Positions 44,373-54,570 of a stretch of DNA of 64,000 nt are shown one piece after another. The stretch is from Micromonospora profundi (GTDB lineage Bacteria > Actinomycetota > Actinomycetes > Mycobacteriales > Micromonosporaceae): positions 5,179,001 through 5,243,000 of the forward strand of contig NZ_JAATJK010000001.1 in the NCBI RefSeq assembly GCF_011927785.1, read 5' to 3'. The notes under the pieces were generated by a model that had not been told where the DNA came from, searched no databases, and worked only from the letters and a program-made list of their open reading frames with translations. How positions within the stretch are numbered: position 1 is the stretch's first letter; each line of letters begins with the position of its first letter. The translations under genes were made by a program, and so were the position numbers.

Positions 44373-45353
44373 TCAGCTCAGCCCGCCGAAGAGGGTGGTC
44401 ACCGAACCGTCGTCGAAGACCTCCCGGATCGCCCGCGCCAGCAGCGGCGCGATCGACAGCACCGTCAGCTTGTCCAGTTGCTTCTCCGGCGGCAGCGGCA
44501 GCGTGTTGGTGACCACGATCTCGCTGATCGAGCTGTTCTTCAGCCGCTCGGTGGCCGGGTCCGACAGCAGCGCGTGGGTGGACGCCACCACGATCTCCGC
44601 CGCGCCCGACTCCTTGAGGATGTCAGCGGCCTTCGTGATCGTGCCGCCGGTGTCGATCATGTCGTCGACGATCAGGCAGACCCGGCCCTCCACCTCACCG
44701 ACAACCCGGTTCGCCACGACCTGGTTCGGCTTCATCGGGTCGCGGGTCTTGTGGATGAACGCCAGCGGGCACCCGCCCAGCCGGTCGGTCCACCGCTCGG
44801 CCACCCGTACCCGGCCCGAGTCCGGTGCCACCACCGTCATCGGCCGGCCCGCGTACTTGTGCTCCACGTACTCGGCGAGGATGTCCATCGCGAAGAGGTG
44901 GTCCACCGGGCCGTCGAAGAAGCCCTGGATCTGCGCGGTGTGCAGGTCGACGGTGAGGATCCGGTTCGCGCCCGCGGTCTTCAGCAGGTCCGCGACCAGC
45001 CGCGCCGAGATCGGCTCGCGGCCCCGGTGCTTCTTGTCCTGCCGCGCGTACGGATAGAACGGCAGCACGACGGTGATCCGCTTGGCGGAACCCCGCTTCA
45101 GCGCGTCCACCATGATCAGGGTCTCCATGACCCAGGTGTTCACCCCGTGCGTCACGGACTGCACCACGAAGGCGTCCGAACCACGTACCGAGTCCTTGAA
45201 CCGTACGAAGATCTCGCCGTTGGCGAACTCGTACGCGTCGGAGGGCGTCGGCGCCACGCCGAGCACCTCGCCGATCTCCTTGGCCAACTCCGGAAACCCT
45301 CGTCCGGAAAAGAGCATCAGGCTTTTGCGGTTTTCGGCGACGATGCTGCCCAT
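44373..45353 (-). CDS. prs: Ribose-phosphate pyrophosphokinase
   Basis: 326 aa. It makes PRPP from ribose-5-phosphate and ATP, feeding purine, pyrimidine, histidine and tryptophan synthesis. Motifs: LMLFSGRGFPELAKEIGEVLG start, FANGEIFVRFKDSVRGSDAFVVQS, the ATP-binding flexible part YPYARQDKKHRGREPISA, and the PRPP motif RVCLIVDDMIDTGGTITKAA. Length and motifs are those of class I bacterial PRPP synthetases. It follows glmU by 57 bp, the usual actinobacterial pairing. Confidence 0.97.
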   Translation of the reverse strand: MGSIVAENRKSLMLFSGRGFPELAKEIGEVLGVAPTPSDAYEFANGEIFVRFKDSVRGSDAFVVQSVTHGVNTWVMETLIMVDALKRGSAKRITVVLPFYPYARQDKKHRGREPISARLVADLLKTAGANRILTVDLHTAQIQGFFDGPVDHLFAMDILAEYVEHKYAGRPMTVVAPDSGRVRVAERWTDRLGGCPLAFIHKTRDPMKPNQVVANRVVGEVEGRVCLIVDDMIDTGGTITKAADILKESGAAEIVVASTHALLSDPATERLKNSSISEIVVTNTLPLPPEKQLDKLTVLSIAPLLARAIREVFDDGSVTTLFGGLS

Positions 45354-45410
45354 GGGCCCGTCTGCTCCCGTTTGTCGGCGATACCCGGCCCGGTGATGGT
45401 GGGTCGGAGA

Positions 45411-46943
45411 CTATTCGGTTGCAGTATCTCCCGCGCCGGACGGCCCGCCCACCGTCTCGCCCGGCCCGTGCATTGCCTCACTGTCACTTGCGGCACCGGC
45501 ACCATTGGGCGCACCCTGCACCGCACCCGCCCGCTCAGCCGCCTGGGCCGCAGCAGTGCCGGCCCGCCGCTTCACCACCCAGCCTTCGATGTTGCGCTGG
45601 CGGGCACGGGCGACACCCATGGCACCGGCCGGCACGTCATCCACGATGACCGAGCCCGCCGCCGTGTACGCGCCGTCGCCCACCTCGACCGGCGCCACGA
45701 ACATGTTGTCCGCGCCGGTCCGTGCGTGGCTGCCGATCACCGTGCGGTGCTTGTTGACCCCGTCGTAGTTGACGAAGACCGACGCCGCCCCGATGTTGCT
45801 CTGCTCGCCGATCGTCGCGTCACCCACGTACGTCAGGTGCGGCACCTTGGAGCCGGCACCGATCTCCGAGTTCTTCACCTCGACGAACGTGCCGACCTTC
45901 GCCTTGTCGGCGAGTCGAGCAGCCGGCCGCAGGTAGGCGTACGGGCCCACGCTGGCGCCCGCGCCCACCTCGGCGCCCACCGCGTGGCTGCGCACCACCG
46001 AGGCGGCCGGGCCAACGATCGTGTCGACGAGCGTGACGTCCGGCCCGATGAGCGCGCCCGCGCCGACCACTGTGCTGCCGCGCAGCTGCGTGTTCTGGTC
46101 GACGACCGCGTCGCGGTCCAGCGCCACTGTCACGTCGATCCAGGTGGTAGCGGGGTCGAGCAGGCTGACGCCGGTGCGCATCCAGGCCTCGTTGACCCTG
46201 TCGCGCAGCAGGCGGCGCAGCGTCGCCAGCTCCACCCGGTCGTTGCAGCCCAACGTCTCCACGTGGTCGTCCGCGACGTGCACGGCGACCGGCTCGCCGG
46301 ACGAGCGGAGCAGCCCGAACACGTCGGTCAGGTATTCCTCGCCCTGGTCGTTGTCGGTGGAGAGCTTGCCCAGCGCGTCGCGCAGCCGCATCGCGTCGAA
46401 CGCGTAGATGCCGGCGTTGATCTCCCGGATGGCGCGCTGCGTGGCGTCGGCGTCGCGCTCCTCGACGATCTGCTCCAGGCGCCCGTCGGCGTCCCGGACG
46501 ATCCGACCGAGCCCTGTCGGGTCCGGGACCTCGGCGGCCAGCACTGTGGCCGCGGCGCCGGCCTGCTCGTGCGCGGTGACAAGCGCGCCGACGGTCTCCG
46601 GGCGCAGCAGCGGCACGTCCCCGTTGATCACCACGACGGTGCCGGCTCCGTCCGGTACGGCCTCCAGGGCGATGCGGACGGCGTGCCCGGTGCCGAGTTG
46701 CTCGGCCTGGAGCACGGGCGTGGCGTCCGGGGCGACATCGGTGAGGTGGGCGCGGACCTGGTCGGCGCCGTGCCCGACCACGACGACCGTGCGGTCGGCG
46801 GCCAGCGGCGCGGCCGCGCTCAGAACGTGGCCGAGCAGCGTACGACCGAGCAGGGGGTGCAGCACCTTTGGCAGTGTCGACTTCATCCGCTTGCCCTCAC
46901 CGGCGGCGAGCACGACGACGGTTCGAAGGTGGGGCTGGGGCAC
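45411..46943 (-). CDS. glmU: Bifunctional GlmU (N-acetylglucosamine-1-P uridyltransferase/glucosamine-1-P acetyltransferase)
   Basis: 510 aa. The N-terminal pyrophosphorylase domain has [28 protein letters not shown] and [17 protein letters not shown]. The C-terminal half is a left-handed beta-helix acetyltransferase with hexapeptide turns ([75 protein letters not shown]). It makes UDP-GlcNAc for peptidoglycan. The ~60-residue Ala/Gly-rich tail is a typical actinobacterial extra. The tRNA-Gln gene lies 110 bp upstream. Confidence 0.97.
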   Translation of the reverse strand: MPQPHLRTVVVLAAGEGKRMKSTLPKVLHPLLGRTLLGHVLSAAAPLAADRTVVVVGHGADQVRAHLTDVAPDATPVLQAEQLGTGHAVRIALEAVPDGAGTVVVINGDVPLLRPETVGALVTAHEQAGAAATVLAAEVPDPTGLGRIVRDADGRLEQIVEERDADATQRAIREINAGIYAFDAMRLRDALGKLSTDNDQGEEYLTDVFGLLRSSGEPVAVHVADDHVETLGCNDRVELATLRRLLRDRVNEAWMRTGVSLLDPATTWIDVTVALDRDAVVDQNTQLRGSTVVGAGALIGPDVTLVDTIVGPAASVVRSHAVGAEVGAGASVGPYAYLRPAARLADKAKVGTFVEVKNSEIGAGSKVPHLTYVGDATIGEQSNIGAASVFVNYDGVNKHRTVIGSHARTGADNMFVAPVEVGDGAYTAAGSVIVDDVPAGAMGVARARQRNIEGWVVKRRAGTAAAQAAERAGAVQGAPNGAGAASDSEAMHGPGETVGGPSGAGDTATE

Positions 46944-47053
46944 GACGTGGCTCCCGTCGGGACGGCGGACACTCTCGCGGTCATGCTAACCGCGGGGTCC
47001 GGCCATGTTCCCACTTACCCCCAGCCGACCTCAGAACGGGCCAAACTGGGCAG

Positions 47054-47125
47054 CTCGGCCGCCAGGGTTCGAACCTGAAATACGGGTACCAAAGACCCGG
47101 GTGTTGCCAATTACACCACGGCCGA
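47054..47125 (-). tRNA. tRNA-Gln (anticodon TTG)
   Basis: 72 nt on the - strand. Acceptor stem TCGGCCG pairs with CGGCCGA; the D-arm contains GTGTAATTGGCAACAC. The anticodon stem CGGGT/ACCCG encloses the loop CTTTGGT, giving anticodon TTG (reads CAA/CAG). The T-arm holds GGTTCGAACC. The discriminator base is G, as expected for Gln. No CCA is encoded. No gene is seen between it and the desaturase start (47126-47392) other than the operator-promoter region. Confidence 0.95.
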
Positions 47126-47322
47126 TCATCGACGCGAGCGCATCGCATCCCGCCGCTACACCTTAGCGTCCCTGTCGCCCAGCGCCATCGCCGATCGGGC
47201 GTCGGTGCCGCACCCGAAGTCCCCGGCCCGCCTCCAACGGCCCTGAGCCCAACCCCGCGCGGCGGCGCGATGCCCCGGCGGCGACACCTCTGACCTGGCT
47301 TTCCGAAACTTCCTCGTGCGAT

Positions 47323-47351
47323 CTACGGTGCCGTAAGTTACGGTGACGTAG
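47323..47351. promoter_or_regulatory. Two-tier palindromic operator in the desaturase promoter
   Basis: The inner palindrome CCGTAA-G-TTACGG (47331-47343) is perfect; the outer arms CTACG (47323-47327) and CGTAG (47347-47351) share its centre. A possible -35 TTACGG lies inside it, with TAGTGAT about 16 bp downstream and the desaturase ATG ~27 bp beyond. Such sites are typical of TetR-family dimers; the TetR gene downstream is the candidate binder. Confidence 0.65.
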
Positions 47352-47392
47352 GCGTAGCTTAGTGATCTTTTCGTCCCCCTCTGCGAGGTGCA

Positions 47393-48358
47393 ATGTCGAC
47401 CGCTCTGCTTGAACCGAACACTGCCGGTCCCGGCCCGAAACCGCTCACCGACGGCAGCCAGTCCCCCGGAATCCTGGCCGCCCTCTATGCCTTCGTGGTG
47501 ATCCCCTTCGTGGCCCTGCTGGTCGCCGTCCCGCTGGCCTGGGGTGGCTGGCTGGGCTGGACCGACGTGATCATCGGCCTGGTCTTCTACGTGGTCAGCG
47601 GACTCGGCATCACCGTCGGCTTCCACCGCTACTTCACGCACGGCTCGTTCAAGGCCAAGCGGTGGCTGCGCGTCTCCCTGGCGGTAGCGGGTTCCCTTGC
47701 GGTGCAGGGCGAGATCATCCAGTGGGTGGCCGACCACCGGCGGCACCACGCCTTCTCCGACCTGGAGGGTGACCCGCACTCCCCGTGGCGCTTCGGCACC
47801 AGCTTCTGGGCTCTGACCCGGGGCCTGTTCCACGCCCACGTCGGCTGGTTGTTCCGCCGGGAGTTGTCCAACCGGGCGCGGTTCGCGCCCGACCTGATCG
47901 CCGACCGTGACATCAGCCGGGTGGACCGGCTGTTCCCGGTGCTGGTGATGGTGTCGCTGCTCGGCCCGGCAGTGATCGGCGGCCTGGTGACCTGGTCGTG
48001 GCAGGGCGCGCTCACCGCGTTCTTCTGGGCCGGGCTGGTCCGCATCGGCCTGCTGCACCACGTCACCTGGGCGATCAACTCGGTCTGCCACGTCTACGGC
48101 GAGCGTCCGTTCGCCATGCGTCAGGGCGACCGGGCGTCGAACTTCTGGCCGCTGGCGATCCTGTCGTTCGGCGAGAGCTGGCACAACCTGCACCACGCCG
48201 ACCCCACCAGCGCGCGGCACGGCGTCCTGCGCGGTCAGGTGGACATCTCCGCACGCGTCATCTGGCTGTTCGAGAAGACCGGAGCGGCATCGCAGGTCCG
48301 CTGGCCGAAGCCGGAACGCATCGCGGCGAAGCTCGTGAAGCCTGTCCCACCGCAGTAA
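47393..48358 (+). CDS. Acyl-CoA/fatty acid desaturase (delta-9 type)
   Basis: 321 aa membrane enzyme that puts a cis double bond into saturated acyl chains using O2 and a di-iron centre. The three histidine boxes are present: HRYFTHGSF, HRRHHAFSD and HNLHHADPT. Four hydrophobic segments fall at about 28-50, 58-77, 170-195 and 200-218. GFHRYFTH and SWHNLHHADP are typical of SCD/DesC-like acyl-CoA desaturases; DesA3 of mycobacteria is a comparable protein. The upstream operator and the following TetR gene suggest control by acyl-CoA state. Confidence 0.93.
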   Translation: MSTALLEPNTAGPGPKPLTDGSQSPGILAALYAFVVIPFVALLVAVPLAWGGWLGWTDVIIGLVFYVVSGLGITVGFHRYFTHGSFKAKRWLRVSLAVAGSLAVQGEIIQWVADHRRHHAFSDLEGDPHSPWRFGTSFWALTRGLFHAHVGWLFRRELSNRARFAPDLIADRDISRVDRLFPVLVMVSLLGPAVIGGLVTWSWQGALTAFFWAGLVRIGLLHHVTWAINSVCHVYGERPFAMRQGDRASNFWPLAILSFGESWHNLHHADPTSARHGVLRGQVDISARVIWLFEKTGAASQVRWPKPERIAAKLVKPVPPQ

Positions 48359-48474
48359 AGCGGGCGGTACTCCGGGGAGGCGCCTGGCAGGATGGCCGGG
48401 TGACCGAGCCAAGCGGGGGACCGGACGGCTCGGCGGACAGGGCCGGGCCCGCTCCGGGTACGGTCGCACGGCAC

Positions 48475-48497
48475 GGCGGGCGGCGAAGCCGCCCGCC
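48475..48497 (+). terminator. Hairpin between desaturase and TetR genes
   Basis: GGCGGGCGGC-GAA-GCCGCCCGCC is a perfect 10-bp stem with a 3-nt loop, 116 bp after the desaturase stop. It may terminate or weaken transcription before the tetR gene. The 219-bp gap otherwise has no supported gene. Confidence 0.65.
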
Positions 48498-48577
48498 AGT
48501 GAGGCGACGATGTGAACGGGCACAACGGAGGGTCCATCCCACGGCAGGGCGTCACCGAGCGCCAGCGAGGTGGCGAC

Positions 48578-49258
48578 ATGCCTGAGGTAAGCGACGATGC
48601 CGGGGGCCGGCGCGCGGCTCCGGCGCCCAAACCCAAACCCGCCTCCCGGGTACGCATGTCGGCGGCCCAACGGCGGGAGCAGTTGATCGCGACGGGCCGT
48701 CAACTGTTCGCCGAACGCGGATTCGACGCCACCTCCATCGAGGAGGTGGCGGCCCGCGCCAAGGTTTCGAAGCCTGTCGTGTACGAGCACTTCGGCGGCA
48801 AGGAAGGGCTCTACGCGGTGGTGGTGGACCGGGAGGTCCGGGCCCTGCTGGACCGGATCACCACGGCGCTCACCGCGGGGCATCCGCGCGAGTTGCTGGA
48901 GCAGGCGGCGATGGCCCTGCTGGGCTACATCGAGGAAGAGACAAGCGGCTTCCGGGTGCTGGTCCGCGAGTCGCCGCTGATGTCCGGCACTGCCAACTTC
49001 AGCAGCGTGATGAACGACGTGGCCCACCAGGTCGAGCACATACTGGGCGCCGAGTTCAAGAGCCGGGGCTACGACCCGAAGTTGGCCGAGTTGTACTCCC
49101 AGGCGCTTGTGGGCATGGTCGCGTTGACCGGCCGCTGGTGGATGGAGGTTCGTAAGCCGCGCAAGGAGATGGTGGCGGCGCACCTGGTCAACCTGGCCTG
49201 GAACGGCTTGTCGCACCTGGAGGCGAAGCCGGGCCTGATCACCGCGCGGCGTCGCTGA
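48578..49258 (+). CDS. TetR family regulator, probably of the adjacent desaturase
   Basis: 226 aa from the ATG at 48578, with GAGGTGG 5-7 nt upstream. A polar ~28-residue leader precedes the TetR DNA-binding domain: SAAQRREQLIATGRQLFAERGFDATSIEEVAARAKVSKPVVYEHFGGKEGLYAVVV. The ligand domain is all helical, with LLGYIEEETSGFRVLVRESP and LVGMVALTGRWWMEVRKP. VVYEHFGGKEGLYAVVVDREV is very like the group of TetR regulators that control desaturases and fatty-acid genes in mycobacteria and relatives. Same direction as the desaturase gene. Confidence 0.92.
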   Translation: MPEVSDDAGGRRAAPAPKPKPASRVRMSAAQRREQLIATGRQLFAERGFDATSIEEVAARAKVSKPVVYEHFGGKEGLYAVVVDREVRALLDRITTALTAGHPRELLEQAAMALLGYIEEETSGFRVLVRESPLMSGTANFSSVMNDVAHQVEHILGAEFKSRGYDPKLAELYSQALVGMVALTGRWWMEVRKPRKEMVAAHLVNLAWNGLSHLEAKPGLITARRR

Positions 49259-49289
49259 CCGGGTCGGCGAGGGCTGCTGACCCGAGGGG

Positions 49290-49766
49290 TCAGCGGCGGT
49301 GCACCTCGGCCACCGGGTGGCTACGCCTCTGGCGTTCCGTCTCGGCGTGCTCCTCGGACCCGACCTTGTCGTAGAGGCCGGTGCCCAGCAGGATCAGGCC
49401 GAACACCATCGACACGATCACTGTGGACATCGAGAAGTTGAGGAAGTTCGCCTCGGTCTGCAGCACCGACATCATGAGGATGCTCGTCACGAGGAACACC
49501 GCGCCGGCGGTGAGGTTCATGTAGTGGCCGAGGTTGGTGCGCCGGGACGCCCCGATGATCAGGACAACTCCGAAGATCACCGAGGCGAGCGAGAAGGCCA
49601 GGTTGGTGCGCAGGCCGAGCGCCCAGTGGCTGCCCCTGTCGAACAGCGGGTCACCGAGCGTCTCGGCGACACCCCACACGCCGAAGACCAGGATGTAGAG
49701 GCCGATCAGACCGGCGAGGACCCGGTAGAGCGGCCGTGCCGGATGGTTCACCGGAAAGTGCGCCAT
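49290..49766 (-). CDS. DUF4383 membrane protein, paralogue 1
   Basis: 158 aa from the ATG at 49766 (reads MAHFPVNHPARPLYRVLAGL). Four membrane helices at about 15-38, 50-70, 80-102 and 108-130, then an acidic and basic tail (DKVGSEEHAETERQRRSHPV). The NHPARPLYR start and the short GSEE motif after helix four are diagnostic of DUF4383. No function is known. The second copy (50020-50475) lies upstream on the same strand; the pair looks like a tandem duplication, separated by the constant-loop hairpin. Confidence 0.9.
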   Translation of the reverse strand: MAHFPVNHPARPLYRVLAGLIGLYILVFGVWGVAETLGDPLFDRGSHWALGLRTNLAFSLASVIFGVVLIIGASRRTNLGHYMNLTAGAVFLVTSILMMSVLQTEANFLNFSMSTVIVSMVFGLILLGTGLYDKVGSEEHAETERQRRSHPVAEVHRR

Positions 49767-49876
49767 GCCTCGAACCCCCTGAATCGACCGTTTCAGGAGG
49801 ATTGTCACCCGACGCGACAGAAGCTGTCCGCTGAACAGCCAAAGCGGAAGGTCCGCCGAAAGGCGGGACCAGGTCA

Positions 49877-49950
49877 GGTTCTCGCCGGAGCCCGAGCTGC
49901 GCAGGGATCAAGCCTGACCGCCCGGAGCAGCTCGGGCTCCGGCGAAAACC
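49877..49950. repeat. Hairpin with constant 26-nt loop, copy 2 (between the DUF4383 genes)
   Basis: Arms 49877-49900 and 49927-49950 pair over 24 bp with one mismatch (core CCGGAGCCCGAGCTGC). The loop 49901-49926 equals the loop at 15421-15446 except for one base. The outer 17 nt of the right arm (GGGCTCCGGCGAAAACC) recur at 49969-49985 as a direct repeat. It lies 69 bp beyond the stop of the upstream DUF4383 gene on the - strand. Confidence 0.85.
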
Positions 49951-50019
49951 ACAACAGCGAGCAAGGTCGGGCTCCGGCGAAAACCCACGGCCGCAACCAA
50001 GAGAAGCGACCAAAGGAAC

Positions 50020-50475
50020 TCAGAGCACGAGGCGAGCCTTCTGGAACGCCTCCGCCTCCTCCTCCGACCCGACCTTGCCGTACATGCCGGCCATGAGCAG
50101 CACCATCGAGACCGTCAGCATGACGATCACGGTGAAGACGCTGAAGTTGAAGATGTTGGCATCGGTCCGGATGAACGCCAGGCTGCCCAGGCCGATCGCC
50201 ATGAGGGCGTACGCGAGCCACTGGTTGATCGCCACGTCGATGTTGCGGCCGAGCACGGTGCCGACCAGCACGACGATCCCCAGAAGGACGCTGAGCAGCG
50301 AGAACCCGAAGTTCGTGCCCTGACCGAGCACGTGGGTGTCGTCCTGCGCGAAGAGCTCGTCGCCGGCGGTCGTGATGATGCCGAGCACACCGAAGACCAC
50401 CAGGTACAGACCGGTCAGCCCGCCGATCGCCCGGTAGATCGGCCGCGCGGGGTGGTTGACGGGGGTGTGGGCCAT
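50020..50475 (-). CDS. DUF4383 membrane protein, paralogue 2
   Basis: 151 aa from the ATG at 50475 (reads MAHTPVNHPARPIYRAIGGL). It is clearly homologous to the protein at 49290-49766: the same NHPARPxYR start, four helices (LTGLYLVVFGVLGIITTAG, SLLSVLLGIVVLVGTVL, LAYALMAIGLGSLAFI, FTVIVMLTVSMVLLMAGMY), and a KVGSEEEAEAFQKARLVL tail. Both have the TxANxxNFSxxTVIVxM stretch. Role unknown. Confidence 0.9.
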   Translation of the reverse strand: MAHTPVNHPARPIYRAIGGLTGLYLVVFGVLGIITTAGDELFAQDDTHVLGQGTNFGFSLLSVLLGIVVLVGTVLGRNIDVAINQWLAYALMAIGLGSLAFIRTDANIFNFSVFTVIVMLTVSMVLLMAGMYGKVGSEEEAEAFQKARLVL

Positions 50476-50576
50476 GTCTGATCTCCAACGCCGTGGGTGA
50501 GGTGTCGCCGACGATTGTCCCGCATGTGGTGGTGTGACGCCGCACACGGCCCCCGGGCCGGCGTCTCCCACCCCGG

Positions 50577-52382
<1,806 letters not shown>

Positions 52383-52402
52383 GTTCCACCCTTCATGATC
52401 AA

Positions 52403-52434
52403 GGCGTCCCGGTGCCGGCGGGCACCTGGACGCC
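52403..52434 (-). promoter_or_regulatory. Leader hairpin before the ABC-F gene
   Basis: GGCGTCC plus GGTGCC pair with GGCACC plus GGACGCC around a 4-nt loop, with one opposed mismatch. It ends 20 nt upstream of the ABC-F start codon. Several ABC-F genes are controlled by leader attenuators; no leader peptide is evident here. The rest of 52383-52608 holds diverged direct repeats (GTCGGTCGGCCGCGG type) but no gene. Confidence 0.5.
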
Positions 52435-52608
52435 TGTCCCAAGGGTACGCGGACGTCCGCGAGAGCTTCGCCGCGCGCCCGCGGCCGACCGATGGACCAC
52501 AGGGTTGACCCGCCGCGGGCAACCGACAAACCGCAGGTCGGAGCGCCGCGGCCGACCGACGGGCCGCCGGACGCGAGAGGCCAGCCGACGCGGCAGCCGG
52601 GCGAGAGG

Positions 52609-53559
52609 TCAGCCGACGCGGGCGCCGGCGACCGGGCCGTGCGCGACCCGCGCCAGTCTGCACACGCCGGCGACGGCCAGGTCGGCGGCGATCCGTTCCG
52701 CGTTTGCCGCGTCGGAGGCGAGGAAGACGCAGGTAGGGCCGGAGCCGGAGACGATGCCGGCGAGCGCGCCGGCCGCCTCGCCGGCCTTGAGCGTGTCCGC
52801 CAGTGCCGGGCGCATGGCCAGTGCGGCGTCCTGAAGGTCGTTGCCCAGCGTACGGGCGAGGACCCGGGGGTCGCGTTGACGCAGCGCGCCGAGCAGGGCA
52901 TCGGTGCTGCCCAACGGAGTGCCGGCCGCGCCGGTGTCGCGGAGCCGGTCCAGCTCGCGGTAGGCAGCCGGGGTGGACAGGCCAACGTCGGCGATCGCCA
53001 CGACCCAGTGCCAGGACGTCGGTCGGGCCAGCACGGGGCTGACGGCCTCGCCCCGGCCGGTGCCCAGCGCCGTGCCGCCGTAGATCAAAAACGGCACGTC
53101 GGAGCCGAGGTCGGCGGCGATCCCGGCCAACTCGTCACGGGACAGCCCGGTGCCCCACAGCGCGTCGCAGGCCACAAGCGCGGCGGCCGCGTCGGCGCTG
53201 CCGCCGGCCAGACCACCGGCGAGCGGGATCTGCTTGCGCAGGTGCAGCCGGGCGTGCGGCAACACTCCCGCGTACCCGGCGAGGGCGTGCGCGGCGCGGA
53301 TCACGAGGTTCGTGTCGTCCAGCGCCAGCTCGCCGGTGCCCTCGCCCTCCATGGTGAGCGCGAGGGTGTCGCCCCGGCGCGCGGTCAGCTCGTCGTAGAT
53401 CGAGATCGCGTGGTAGACGGTGTTCAGCTCGTGGTAGCCGTCGCGGCGCAGCGGGCCCACCCCGAGGTGCAGGTTGATCTTCGCGGGGACTCGTACCTTG
53501 ACCGGCCCGAGGGCACCACGCCGCTCGTCCTCGTCGTCCGGTCGCCAGGCCTCGGTCAC
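52609..53559 (-). CDS. ispE: 4-diphosphocytidyl-2-C-methyl-D-erythritol kinase
   Basis: 316 aa from a GTG. A GHMP kinase of the MEP isoprenoid pathway that phosphorylates CDP-ME at the 2-hydroxyl. Motifs: KVRVPAKINLHLGVGPLRRDGYHEL, the ATP loop PLAGGLAGGSADAAAALVA, and GIVSGSGPTCVFLA. Length fits (~300). Its start overlaps a possible 29-codon gene by 4 nt. The neighbour order rsmA-ispE-ABC-F is common in actinobacteria. Confidence 0.96.
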   Translation of the reverse strand: MTEAWRPDDEDERRGALGPVKVRVPAKINLHLGVGPLRRDGYHELNTVYHAISIYDELTARRGDTLALTMEGEGTGELALDDTNLVIRAAHALAGYAGVLPHARLHLRKQIPLAGGLAGGSADAAAALVACDALWGTGLSRDELAGIAADLGSDVPFLIYGGTALGTGRGEAVSPVLARPTSWHWVVAIADVGLSTPAAYRELDRLRDTGAAGTPLGSTDALLGALRQRDPRVLARTLGNDLQDAALAMRPALADTLKAGEAAGALAGIVSGSGPTCVFLASDAANAERIAADLAVAGVCRLARVAHGPVAGARVG

Positions 53560-53645
53560 GGGGTGCCGGTCCGCGTACGCAGGCGGATGTCGAATGGCTT
53601 GGCCACGATCAGCACCTCGACGGAGTGAGCGGAGTGGGCGGGCAT
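53556..53645 (-). CDS. Possible small protein coupled to ispE (29 aa)
   Basis: ATG at 53645, stop overlapping the ispE GTG (GTGA). The product would be MPAHSAHSVEVLIVAKPFDIRL followed by a basic tail of 7 residues. It fills the 95-bp gap between rsmA and ispE almost exactly. The ribosome-binding site is weak (AGTAGG). It may be a real small protein, a leader peptide that couples translation, or chance. Confidence 0.3.
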   Translation of the reverse strand: MPAHSAHSVEVLIVAKPFDIRLRTRTGTP

Positions 53646-53654
53646 CGCGTCAGC

Positions 53655-54524
53655 CTACTTCGCGGCCGGCGTACCGACCGGAGCCGACGCGGCGATCGCG
53701 GCGAACTGCTCCACGGTCAGCGACTCGCCCCGGGCGCCGGGGTCGACACCCGCGGCGGTGAGCGCGGCGGCGGCCCGGTCCGCGCCGCCGGCCCAACCGG
53801 CCAGCGCGGCGCGCAGGGTCTTGCGACGCTGCGCGAAGGCCGCGTCCACCACTGCGAAAACCCGTTCCCGGGGTACGTCGGCGCGCGGTGGCTGGCGGCA
53901 CGTGAAGGCGACGAGGCCGGAGTCGACGTTGGGTACCGGCCAGAACACGTTCGGCGGCACCCGACCGGCACCTCGGGCCTGGGCGTACCAGGCAAGCTTG
54001 ACCGACGGAATGCCGTACACCTTGGAGCCGGGACCGGCGACCAGCCGGTCGGCGACCTCCTTCTGCACCATTACGAGGCCGTGGCGCAGGCTCGGCAGCT
54101 CGGCGAGCAGGTGCAGCACCACAGGCACTGCCACGTTGTAGGGCAGGTTCGCCACAAGCGCGGTCGGCGCGGGGTCGGCGAGTTCGTCGGCGCGGATGCG
54201 CAGCGCGTCGGCCCGGTGCACGGTGAGCCTGTCGGCGTCCGGGCCGGCGTACCGCGCGGCGGTGTCCGGCAGCGCCCCGGCGAGCACCGTGTCGATCTCG
54301 ACGGCGTGCACGTGCCCGGCGACGGGCAGCAGCCCCAGTGTGAGCGAGCCGAGCCCGGGGCCGACCTCCAGGGCCACGTCGTCGGGGCTCAGACCGGCGG
54401 CCGTGACGATCCGACGCACTGTGTTCGGGTCGTGCACGAAGTTCTGGCCCAGCTTCTTGGTGGGCGCGACGCCCAGCCGGGCGGCGAGTTCCCGGATCTC
54501 CGCCGGGCCGAGGAGACCGGTCAT
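53655..54524 (-). CDS. rsmA: 16S rRNA dimethyladenosine transferase
   Basis: 289 aa. It dimethylates A1518 and A1519 of 16S rRNA (KsgA). Motifs: [21 protein letters not shown] motif [30 protein letters not shown], catalytic NLPYN in [26 protein letters not shown] and the C-terminal [20 protein letters not shown]. Length and motifs are complete. It comes between tatD (46 bp upstream) and ispE. The usual actinobacterial rpfB gene between tatD and rsmA is missing. Confidence 0.96.
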   Translation of the reverse strand: MTGLLGPAEIRELAARLGVAPTKKLGQNFVHDPNTVRRIVTAAGLSPDDVALEVGPGLGSLTLGLLPVAGHVHAVEIDTVLAGALPDTAARYAGPDADRLTVHRADALRIRADELADPAPTALVANLPYNVAVPVVLHLLAELPSLRHGLVMVQKEVADRLVAGPGSKVYGIPSVKLAWYAQARGAGRVPPNVFWPVPNVDSGLVAFTCRQPPRADVPRERVFAVVDAAFAQRRKTLRAALAGWAGGADRAAAALTAAGVDPGARGESLTVEQFAAIAASAPVGTPAAK

Positions 54525-54570
54525 GGCTGGCAGCGTAACTGCGACGTCGGGACCGTCCGTGCGGCCGGGC

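Noticed and set aside
48400..48585. Possible 61-codon GTG gene before tetR
   Set aside because: Arg/Pro-rich without a motif, runs through a terminator hairpin and into the tetR start; more likely non-coding.
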